A DNA stretch of 64,000 nt from G965220075 sp965220075 (GTDB taxonomy: Bacteria; Chloroflexota; UBA11872), in contig OZ244806.1 in the NCBI GenBank assembly GCA_965220075.1, positions 1,302,001 through 1,366,000 of the forward strand, read 5' to 3'. Under the pieces are notes generated by a model. That model was not told the origin of the DNA. It searched no databases and saw only the letters and a list, made by a program, of their open reading frames with translations. The position numbers and the translations under genes were made by a program. Positions 27,706 through 34,417 of the stretch are shown piece after piece. Each line of letters opens with the position of its first letter. Positions within the stretch are counted from its first letter, which is position 1.

Positions 27706-28609
27706 ATGCGGGTCCGCGTCGGGTCCCGGCAACTCCAGGTCCTGCGCCTGCTCTACACCCATCGACTGCTGACGGCCGCCCAGGTCCGGGCCCTGGCCTT
27801 CGAGACCGCCACGCAACGTACCTGCGAGATCTGCCTGCAGCGGCTGCATCAGAAGGGGTGGGTGGTGCGCGCCGAGCCCCTGCACGGCGGTACCGGCGGG
27901 GGACGCAGCGGCTACGTCTATGGCCTCTCCGCCCAGGGGGCAGAAGCGCTGGCGGCATTAGCCGGGATCCCGCTGGCCGACATCCCGACCGTGGCCGGCC
28001 GCGAGGCGCTCGAGGCGCGCTTCGTGAATCATCAGCTGGCGGTGAACCGGTGCCTGCTGGCGGTGCGGCAGGCTTGTCGCGCCCATCCGGAGGCCGCTCT
28101 GCGTGAGTGGACGGCCGATCCGCACGCGCAGGTGCGCTACCAGGTAGGGCGAACCTGGCGGACGGTGCATCCCGACGCCATCGCAGAGATTGAGGTGGAT
28201 GGTGGATGGTGGATGCCGCTGGATCTATCTGGAGGTTGATCGGGGAACGGCGGAGCTGCGGCGCTATGGGCTGAAGCTGCGGCGCTATGCCCATTTCTAT
28301 CTGTCGGGCAGCTGGCGGCAGGAGTACGCGACGTTTCCCAAGATACGGATCGTCACCGCCCACCGGCCGCGGGTGCGGCGGATGCTGGCGGAGGTGGAGG
28401 AGACGGTTCGTAGCTTCAGCCGGGCTGAGCATGACGGACTGGTAGCAGGACTTAACGTGGCGGTGACATGGGAAGCGGCCTTTCTGGCAGATCCGAGCGG
28501 CGCGGTGTGGACACCAATGTTCGCCGCCGACCGGAGGGAGTCGCTGCTGCCCGTCAGTGGCGCCTCCGACGCCGAGCTCTCGGTGGCGGGCGGGTCGTCC
28601 GACGGCTGA
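27706..28609 (+). pseudogene. Replication-relaxation-type gene broken by a 7-bp repeat expansion (copy A)
   Basis: The frame from ATG 27706 encodes a protein nearly identical to the intact gene at 50.8 kb (MRVRVGSRQLQVLRLLYTHR, then YVYGLSAQGAEALA), but terminates at 28239. The rest of the protein (WIYLEVDRGTAELRRYG to the end at 28609) continues in another frame. The switch is at three tandem copies of GGTGGAT (28194-28214). With two copies the codons would read EVDGGCRWIYLEVD and rejoin the downstream frame, matching the 21-base segment of the intact paralogue. The gene is therefore off by one repeat unit and could revert by slippage. Confidence 0.85.
28194..28214 (+). repeat. Heptamer tandem repeat (GGTGGAT) x3
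   Basis: Three perfect copies of GGTGGAT lie inside the replication-relaxation coding region. Each gain or loss moves the frame by one base, so the tract has the form of a slippage switch. Confidence 0.9.
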
Positions 28610-29215
28610 GCTACGTCCAGCGGACCCTCGACAACCTACCGGCGGTGCTCTGGATGCCGTACGCGCAGGCCCACGGTGTGACCTGACAGGCCCCGGTGCT
28701 GTGCGGTGACGATCCCCCGGACGGCTGGACCGCCGTGATGCGGCCACTTGGATCGCCGAGCTGACGCAACCGGTGCTGGTGACACCGACGGATGCGGTGC
28801 GAGCTGAGCGCTCAGATTCTATTGCCTTCCCCGACCAGAACGGCATCCCGCCTCCTTCGGCAGTGCTAGTCCGCCACGCGGAGCACGGCTACGGCCAGAG
28901 TTCCGATGTTCCTAAGTACTCCGCTGCACGTCGCAGCCATCGCGCCGAAGACGACGCGTGCCGTGGCACTGGTCATTGCGCCCAGTGTCGAGAAACTCTG
29001 CCCTCCGTGGCTCGACAACCAGGTGCTTTCCACCGCCAAACCGATGGCCCTAGCCGACTCCCACCAAGCCGGGATCCGTCGAGGCATTCTGGCTGCCTTG
29101 GGCTTGGACCTCGACATCGCCGACGCGGCCGACCCCAGCGGCTCCTCAGCTAAACACTGCATTTGGACGCCCGCGGTCCGCATCGCTGAGCAGGCAGGCC
29201 GCAGTTGCCCTTCTT
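28610..29215. other. Conserved spacer of module copy A
   Basis: About 600 bases between the replication-relaxation gene and the AbiE operator, highly similar to 51726-52330 in copy B. Both strands carry long open frames that are partly conserved between the copies (for example rightward 28906-29238, with LHVAAIAPKTTRAVALVIAP in both). Copy differences fall in all codon positions of that frame and its end is not conserved, so I do not call a gene. A decayed coding region is possible. Confidence 0.4.
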
Positions 29216-29257
29216 GCGAATATATCGGTGCTTGTTGATATCTTCCGACATATTCGC
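29216..29257 (+). promoter_or_regulatory. Probable AbiE operator, copy A
   Basis: Inverted repeat GCGAATATATCGG (29216-29228) and CCGACATATTCGC (29245-29257), 12 of 13 positions complementary, ending 12 bases before the AbiEi ATG. AbiEi antitoxins of this family repress their own promoters by binding inverted repeats; the same repeat occurs ahead of copy B. Confidence 0.65.
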
Positions 29258-29269
29258 CAGCATAGGCGC

Positions 29270-29872
29270 ATGATGCATGCACGCCGTGAGGCGGTTCTCG
29301 ATCTAGTCCGGGAGGCCGGGCTGGCCCGCCCGCGAGACCTCGAGGCTAGGGGCGTGCCCGGCCGGTATCTCGGCCAACTCGCCCGCGACGGTCTGCTGGA
29401 GAAGGTCGGTCGGGGTCTCTACGCCCAGGCTGGTGCCGCGGTGAGCGAGCACCGCTCGCTGGCCGAGGCCGCGAAGCGCACGCCACGCGGGGTGATCTGC
29501 CTGCTCTCAGCACTGCGCGTCCACGGCCTGACGACACAGGTGCCGTTCGATGTGTGGCTGGCGATTGGCCCGAAGGACCGGGCGCCGCGGGCGGCCGGCG
29601 TTGGGCTGCGGATCGTGCGGTTCTCGGGGCTGTCGCGCACCGCCGGGATTCAGACGCAGCGCATCGACCGAGTCCCCGTGCGCGTTTACGGCCCGGCCAA
29701 GACGGTGGCGGACTGCTTCAAATTCCGCAACAAGGTGGGTCTTGACGTCGCCATCGAAGCGTTGCGCTACGCAGTAGCGCAGCGTCTCAGCACCGCCGAC
29801 GAACTCGACAGGTACGCGCGCATCTGCCGTGTCGCGCGCGTGATGCGGCCCTATATGGAAGCGATCCTGTGA
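29270..29872 (+). CDS. abiEi: AbiEi-type antitoxin (type IV toxin-antitoxin)
   Basis: A 200-aa protein. Tandem ATG codons at 29270/29273 follow the operator repeat. The N-terminal winged helix (REAVLDLVREAGLARPRDLE and RGVPGRYLGQLARDG) is typical of the AbiEi family; the C-terminal domain (VICLLSALRVHGL, DVWLAIGPKDRAP, VPVRVYGPAKTVADCFKFRN) matches AbiEi domains that bind AbiEii indirectly and repress the operon. The stop overlaps the GTG of the toxin gene by four bases. In type IV systems antitoxin and toxin do not bind tightly; the antitoxin opposes the toxin's nucleotidyltransferase effect and represses transcription. This copy looks intact, in contrast to copy B. Confidence 0.9.
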   Translation: MMHARREAVLDLVREAGLARPRDLEARGVPGRYLGQLARDGLLEKVGRGLYAQAGAAVSEHRSLAEAAKRTPRGVICLLSALRVHGLTTQVPFDVWLAIGPKDRAPRAAGVGLRIVRFSGLSRTAGIQTQRIDRVPVRVYGPAKTVADCFKFRNKVGLDVAIEALRYAVAQRLSTADELDRYARICRVARVMRPYMEAIL

Positions 29873-30717
29873 GGCGTCGGCAGCCACGAAACATCGCCGC
29901 ATCGGTCCGGCAACGCTTGCTCAATCGTGCGCGCGAACGAGGCGAGGACTTCAGCTACCTGCTCACCCGCTATGCGAATGAGCGCTTCCTGTACCGGCTT
30001 GCAGAATCGGGCCACCGCGACCAGTTCGTGCTGAAGGGGGCAGTCCTGTTTGAACTGTGGACGGCGACGGCCCACCGGGCCACGCGCGACGTGGACCTGC
30101 TCGGGTTTGGAGAGCCGGCCGTGGCGCCGGTGCAGGCGGTCTTCCGGGACTTGTGCACGATGCGGGTCCCGCCGGACGGGATGCGTTTCCTGGTTGGGTC
30201 AGTGCGGGCCGAGCCGATCCGCGATCGGCAGGCGGAAAGCGGCATACGCATCCGACTCGCGGCCGATCTCGACGGAGCGCGTATCAGCCTCCAGGTTGAC
30301 GTCGGTTTCGGGGACGTGGTGACGCCCGATGTCGTGGAGGCCGACTTCCCAACGCTGCTCGACTTTCCGGCACCCCGGCTGCGGGCGTACCCGCGCGAGA
30401 CGGTCGTGGCTGAGAAGTTCGAAGCCATGGTGTGGCTGGGCATCGCCAACACCCGCATGAAGGACCTCTATGACCTCCGGGTCATGGCGACGAGCTCTGC
30501 GTTCGGCGAGAACTCGCTGGCAGCGGCGTTCGTCGGCAGCTCGGACCTGTCCGGGTGCCCGTCGCTGGAGGAGGTTGTTGTCATGCTTCGGCGCTTTCTG
30601 CTGCCGCCTGCGGCCGCCGCGACGCACGGTGCCGAGTTTGAACGTGACTGGCCTGCCGGCGGCAACTGGATCGCCTTTGGTGCCGGCGCGCACAGTGCGG
30701 GCGGCTCTGGGCGATGA
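29869..30717 (+). CDS. abiEii: AbiEii-type nucleotidyltransferase toxin, 3' end altered
   Basis: A 282-aa product starting at GTG 29869, overlapping the antitoxin stop. The nucleotidyltransferase core is recognisable: DQFVLKGAVLFELW, HRATRDVDLLGFG (metal-binding D-x-D), ETVVAEKFEAMV and NTRMKDLYDL, all conserved AbiEii/AbiGii motifs. The natural ending of the family (a W-PPGG-x-W-like close) is seen at ERDWPAGGNW, after which about 17 residues derive from the junction with an unrelated racemase fragment. The enzyme transfers nucleotides, often to tRNA, and blocks growth when not opposed. Because the core is complete it may still be active; the added tail is foreign. Confidence 0.85.
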   Translation: MRRRQPRNIAASVRQRLLNRARERGEDFSYLLTRYANERFLYRLAESGHRDQFVLKGAVLFELWTATAHRATRDVDLLGFGEPAVAPVQAVFRDLCTMRVPPDGMRFLVGSVRAEPIRDRQAESGIRIRLAADLDGARISLQVDVGFGDVVTPDVVEADFPTLLDFPAPRLRAYPRETVVAEKFEAMVWLGIANTRMKDLYDLRVMATSSAFGENSLAAAFVGSSDLSGCPSLEEVVVMLRRFLLPPAAAATHGAEFERDWPAGGNWIAFGAGAHSAGGSGR

Positions 30718-31258
30718 CGTCGAGGTGATGCTCGACGCTTGGAATAGCTGGAACGCGCGCTACACCATCGACATGGCCCACCGACTGGCCGAATACCGCC
30801 CCCGCTGGATCGAGGAGCCGGTCAAGCCCGACGACATCCCCGCCTACGCCCGCATCCGCGCCGCATCGCTGGTCCCCATCGCCGGCGGCGAGCACGAATA
30901 CACCCGCTGGGGCACCCGCGACTACATGCGCGCCGGCGCCGTTGACGTCTTCCAGCCCGACACCATGTGGGCCGGCGGCATCAGCGAGATGATGAAGATG
31001 GCCACGATCTGCTCGGTCTATGACGTCCCGCTCGTGCCGCATGGGTCATTCGTGCCGGCGAACGTGCACGTCAGCGCCGCGCTCCCGCCCACCCTCTGCC
31101 CCTACGTCGAATACCTCATCAAGTGGAACGACATTCGCCAACTGCACCTCAAGCACAAGGTCCGCCCCGTCAACGGACGCATCGGCCCCACAAACGCCCC
31201 CGGCCTCGAAATCGACGAATCAACGGTCACCGCGCGCCGGGAGCTGACCTGGCGGTAG
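30680..31258 (+). pseudogene. C-terminal fragment of a mandelate racemase-family enzyme
   Basis: In the frame of a stop at 31256, from about 30680 the sequence reads TVRAALGDDVEVMLDAWNSW, then WIEEPVKPDD, GGEHEYTRWG, VDVFQPDTMWAGG and LVPHGSFVPANVHV. These are the metal-ligand and catalytic segments of the enolase-superfamily barrel in their usual order, ending naturally. The N-terminal half, including the capping domain, is absent: the upstream DNA is AbiEii. About 190 of the usual 370-400 residues remain, so the fragment cannot be functional. The superfamily's preserved PHGS-containing end resembles sugar-acid dehydratases. Confidence 0.85.
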
Positions 31259-31417
31259 CCGATGTAGTTCGCGATAGCCCATGGACTGTCAGTTTGTCGA
31301 ATCCGCCGCACGCTGGAATCCAGGGCGCAGCATGCGGCGCCTGGCCTATCGGCAACCCGGGCCAGATTGGCCCGCTTGTGCGGCGGCGGCCGCACTATTT
31401 AGACTTTAGGGCGAAAA

Positions 31418-31442
31418 CTGAATAACAATTCCCGCTATTCAG
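31418..31442 (+). promoter_or_regulatory. Inverted repeat upstream of the Fic gene
   Basis: CTGAATA (31418-31424) and TATTCAG (31436-31442) form a perfect 7-bp palindrome with an 11-base centre, ending 31 bases before the Fic start codon. It could be an operator or a small hairpin. Confidence 0.4.
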
Positions 31443-31473
31443 CGTTGCAGAACACCGGGCAAGTCTTCCTGGC

Positions 31474-32637
31474 ATGAAGCGCGGCATCACCGGCCGGTAC
31501 GAGGTTACGAATATCGTCGGCGAGCGAGTTGCGGCATTCGTACCCACGCCGCTGCCGCCCGACCCGCCTCTCATGCTGGGCAAGACCGTGCCCCAGGTCG
31601 TGGAGCGGGCGCAACTTGCCTTGGGACGCCTTGATGGCGTTTCGACGCTGCTTCCTGACCCCACCCTCTTCATCTACATCTACGTCCGCAAGGAAGCGGT
31701 GCTCTCCTCCCAGATCGAGGGCACACAATCCTCGCTCTCGGATCTGCTGCTTTTTGAGCTTGAGGAAGCGCCTGGCGCACCGCTGGAGGACGTGATCGAG
31801 GTCTCGAACTACGTTGCCGCGCTCGACCATGGCCTCGCCAGGTTGCGTGGGGGCTTCCCGCTCTCGAACCGGCTGATCCGAGAGATTCACGGCGTACTTC
31901 TCAGGCGCGGTCGCGGCAGCGACAAGAACCCAGGCGAATTTCGGCGTTCGCAGAACTGGATCGGGGGTACCCGTCCGGGAAACGCCGTGTTTGTGCCGCC
32001 ACCGCACCTAGCCGTACCCGACTGCATGGCAGCGCTCGAACGCTTCCTGCACGCGGACGACGATGGGCTGCCGGTGCTCCTGCGGGCCGGGCTCGCGCAC
32101 GTCCAGTTCGAGACAATTCACCCCTTCCTCGACGGTAACGGGCGGGTCGGACGCCTGCTCATCACCTTTCTCCTGTGCCAGACCGGCGTCCTGCAGCAGC
32201 CGTTGCTCTATCTGAGCCTCTACCTCAAGCAAAACCGCGCCGCCTATGTCGAGCTGCTGGACCGCGTGCGGCGCGAGGGCGACTGGGAGGCTTGGCTGGA
32301 GTTCTTCCTCATAGGGGTAACGCAGGTTGCAGAAGAGGCCGTCGCCGCCGCTGGGCGCCTCTTGGAACTGTTCCGGGCGGACCGTTCGCGGATTGAACGC
32401 GCCGGCCGGCGTGCTGGCTCGGCATTGCGGGTGCACGACGCGCTCATGGCCCGGCCGATCCAGTCAGTGACCAGCACGGTCGACAGCACTGGCCTTTCGT
32501 TCCCGGCGGCCGCATCCGCAATGGACCTCTTGGTCGATCTCGACATCGCCCGCGAACTGACCGGCAAGCGCCGCAACCGGCTCTTCGCCTACACTCGGTA
32601 CCTCGCCATCCTCAACGAAGGCACCGAAGTACCCTAG
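31474..32637 (+). CDS. Fic family AMPylator-type protein
   Basis: A 387-aa protein. It carries the Fic motif HPFLDGNGRVGR (216-227), whose His and Asn/Arg residues catalyse transfer of AMP or a related moiety to target hydroxyl groups. An inhibitory-helix motif lies N-terminal (SSQIEGTQSS, residues 78-87, fitting S-x-x-x-E-G), so it is a class II Fic protein, self-inhibited through Glu82. The C-terminal 90 residues form a winged helix (SVTSTVDSTGLSFPAAASAM), as in the common Fic-wHTH proteins (DUF4172/Fic_N architecture). It is preceded by a small inverted repeat and has no neighbouring antitoxin gene, consistent with intramolecular inhibition. Its target is unknown. Confidence 0.93.
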   Translation: MKRGITGRYEVTNIVGERVAAFVPTPLPPDPPLMLGKTVPQVVERAQLALGRLDGVSTLLPDPTLFIYIYVRKEAVLSSQIEGTQSSLSDLLLFELEEAPGAPLEDVIEVSNYVAALDHGLARLRGGFPLSNRLIREIHGVLLRRGRGSDKNPGEFRRSQNWIGGTRPGNAVFVPPPHLAVPDCMAALERFLHADDDGLPVLLRAGLAHVQFETIHPFLDGNGRVGRLLITFLLCQTGVLQQPLLYLSLYLKQNRAAYVELLDRVRREGDWEAWLEFFLIGVTQVAEEAVAAAGRLLELFRADRSRIERAGRRAGSALRVHDALMARPIQSVTSTVDSTGLSFPAAASAMDLLVDLDIARELTGKRRNRLFAYTRYLAILNEGTEVP

Positions 32638-32729
32638 GCAGTCGCGGCTGAGGGCCTCGGTGCAGCCGCCCCGGACGGTCGCAATCCGGGGAACGGCGGC
32701 GGCGATCTTCAGTTCTGTACACGCGGCGG

Positions 32730-33431
32730 TCAATCGCCGCGACCCCTCCAGATGCCTTCCCACTGCACCCAGGACCCCGTCTCGGGCGGTGTGCGCCGCG
32801 TGACCTCCTCGCGCGGCTCGTCCACGACGTCAAAGGCATCGCGGGTCAGATCAAGCAGCTCGTCGCGTGTATAAAAGTGCACCGGCAGACCCCGCTTGGG
32901 ACCAGCGTCGTAGCGCACAGTCATTCCGCCGAGGTCGTTCTGCTCGATGACGGTGTGTGGGTGATAGATCTGGGTGGACGCGGAGTTGACGCGAAGGAAG
33001 AAGAGTCCGCCCGGAGCCAGCATGGCGGCGACCTTCGCGAAATACCCCGCGACATCGGCGGCAACGCCATGCTGAAACACCTGAATCGCGATCACGTAGC
33101 CGAAACGGCGCTGGCTATCCCACGTCCGAAAGTCGGCGCAGATCAGCCGCTTGGATATTGCTGAATTCCGGGCCGCCAATTGACGCAGCGACTCGGCGGA
33201 CAGATCGAGTCCATAGAGCCGCAATCCGGCGTCCGCCAGCGGCAGGAGATTGCGACCGTTGCCGCAACCAACGTAGAGCCCCGCGCTCGACCGCAGCGGG
33301 CTGCCCTCCAGCACGGCAAGGATGCGGTCCACGAGAGCCACCGGCGGCTCCCCGGTATATCGACCGCCGCGATACTCGGCGTCCCACCGCGCCGCGGCCA
33401 GGTCGCGGTCCATCGCGTCAAATTCCGTCAT
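32730..33431 (-). CDS. Class I SAM-dependent methyltransferase
   Basis: A 233-aa protein. The ATG at 33431 has GAGG eight bases upstream; a GTG nine codons earlier is less likely. The AdoMet-binding motif is LYVGCGNGRNLLPLADAG, followed by LYGLDLS (motif II), LICADFRTW (motif III) and GYVIAIQVFQHG. The family includes many small-molecule, thiopurine-like and O-methyltransferases. An FYTRDELLDLTRDAF segment at the end matches the tellurite-resistance (TehB)/methyltransferase-like group in sequence style. The substrate is unknown. It stands alone, convergent with the Fic gene and divergent from the VapBC-type pair. Confidence 0.85.
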   Translation of the reverse strand: MTEFDAMDRDLAAARWDAEYRGGRYTGEPPVALVDRILAVLEGSPLRSSAGLYVGCGNGRNLLPLADAGLRLYGLDLSAESLRQLAARNSAISKRLICADFRTWDSQRRFGYVIAIQVFQHGVAADVAGYFAKVAAMLAPGGLFFLRVNSASTQIYHPHTVIEQNDLGGMTVRYDAGPKRGLPVHFYTRDELLDLTRDAFDVVDEPREEVTRRTPPETGSWVQWEGIWRGRGD

Positions 33432-33572
33432 CGCGTCGTCCTCGGCTTGCTGGGACACTCACGCTCGCATCCAGTCCGCGTCGACCCCTCTCCTTCCCCG
33501 GCGTCTCGCAGGCGCAGTCCTAGAAAGCACACACTTGTAGAGGTGTGACCGTCCGCAGGCGCGATTTCGGGC

Positions 33573-33601
33573 TTGTTTGGTCTATTGATTCTGACTAGAA
33601 T
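33573..33601 (+). promoter_or_regulatory. Sigma-70-type promoter for the Phd/PIN pair
   Basis: TTGTTT (33573-33578) and TAGAAT (33596-33601) are separated by exactly 17 bases, close to the -35 and -10 consensus. The antitoxin ATG at 33608 lies seven bases after the -10, where transcription should begin, so the mRNA is probably leaderless. Confidence 0.6.
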
Positions 33602-33607
33602 AGCTCA

Positions 33608-33907
33608 ATGAAGCGCGCAAGTGTCAGCGAAGCTAAGAACGGCCTCAGCGCACTGCTCGAAGAGGTTCGCCGAGGAGAGACGGTGCTGATTACGCACCAC
33701 GGCGCACCCGTGGCTCGGATGGAGCCCTACGACGCGTCCTGGCTGGCGCAGGATGAAGCGGCGGAGGCGCTGGTGAGGCGGCAGGTGGCTGACCCGCCGC
33801 GGGCGCTGCTTGACGCCAACCGTTTCCTGTCCACATCCGCGCCGCGACTGGCCGAAGGCTTCAGTGGGAGCCGCGTCATCGCGACGGACCGGGACGAAAG
33901 CCGCTGA
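33608..33907 (+). CDS. Phd/YefM-type antitoxin
   Basis: A 99-aa protein. The opening MKRASVSEAKNGLSALLEEV and the ITHHGAPVARMEP turn are the beta-strand and helix hallmarks of the Phd/YefM DNA-binding antitoxin fold; the C-terminal third is probably disordered until it binds its toxin. Its TGA overlaps the apparent toxin start (CTGA). The partner carries a PIN domain, so the pair is of the VapBC kind with a Phd-type antitoxin. The start is supported by a well-placed promoter that would give a leaderless transcript. Confidence 0.85.
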   Translation: MKRASVSEAKNGLSALLEEVRRGETVLITHHGAPVARMEPYDASWLAQDEAAEALVRRQVADPPRALLDANRFLSTSAPRLAEGFSGSRVIATDRDESR

Positions 33908-34323
33908 GGTATTGGGATTCGTCGGCGCTCGTCGCACTCTTGGTCGAGGAGCCGGCTAGCGCGGCGCGGCGCTCGCTCATGCGGCAGGACCCCTACATCG
34001 TGACCTGGTGGGGCAGCTGGATCGAGTGCGCGTCGGCGTTGAATCGCCTCAACCGCGAGGGAGGTCTCGAGCCGGATGAGCTGGGCCCGGCACTAGGACG
34101 CCTTGAGCAGCTGGCGGCCGCGTGGCTGGAGATCCGACCATTGGAGCGCGTGCGTCGGCGGGCGCTGCGCCTGCTAAGGACTCATCCCCTGCGCGGCGCC
34201 GATGCGCTACAGCTTGCCGCCGCGCTCACGGCGGCGGACGAAGACCCAACCACTCTCGAAGTCGTTAGCAGCGATGCACGCCTGTCAGCCACCGCGCAAC
34301 TGGAGGGTTTCCGAGTCCTCTGA
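33904..34323 (+). CDS. PIN-domain toxin (VapC-like) with a CTG start
   Basis: A 139-aa protein if begun at CTG 33904, which overlaps the antitoxin stop as CTGA and gives LRYWDSSALVALLVEEP; family members start MRYWDSSALV, so the conserved first catalytic Asp (WDSSAL) needs this start. The first conventional start would be TTG or GTG at 33940-33943, downstream of the Asp, giving a dead protein. Other PIN features are SWIECASALNR with the conserved Glu and RGADALQLAAALTAA with further acidic residues, ending SSDARLSATAQ. It would be an endoribonuclease of tRNA or rRNA. The ATG to CTG change may lower toxin expression or be a debilitating mutation. Confidence 0.8.
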   Translation: MRYWDSSALVALLVEEPASAARRSLMRQDPYIVTWWGSWIECASALNRLNREGGLEPDELGPALGRLEQLAAAWLEIRPLERVRRRALRLLRTHPLRGADALQLAAALTAADEDPTTLEVVSSDARLSATAQLEGFRVL

Positions 34324-34417
34324 GCCCATTTCACGGCATTCAGGTTGATGGCAATGGCGCGAATGCCGGCCGTCTCGCAGTCCAAACGCCGTGCCCCGGC
34401 CCGCCCGAGGCTAGTCT

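Larger units (their letters stand above)
26776..30530 (+). mobile_element. Duplicated module, copy A
   Basis: This stretch matches 50233-53384 in the same orientation. Both carry, in order: a conserved small ORF, a 15-bp-stem hairpin, an 83-bp tandem array, a replication-relaxation gene, a spacer and AbiEi-AbiEii. The size difference (about 600 bp) is almost completely explained by four fewer repeat units (332 bp) and a 268-bp deletion in copy B. Left similarity begins at CGTGACGCGCGA and right similarity ends inside AbiEii. No transposase or terminal inverted repeat was found, so the mobility mechanism is unknown; plasmid-like integration is one possibility. Confidence 0.75.

Noticed and set aside
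27140..27706. Open frame crossing the 83-bp array, encoding a repeated peptide
   Set aside because: With an 83-bp period the frame rotates, so the peptide repeat is an artefact of tandem DNA. No start with a ribosome site and no conservation in copy B.
28906..29238. Small rightward gene in the module spacer
   Set aside because: The frame is partly shared with copy B, but substitutions fall evenly in all codon positions and the C-terminus is not conserved, so coding is not supported.
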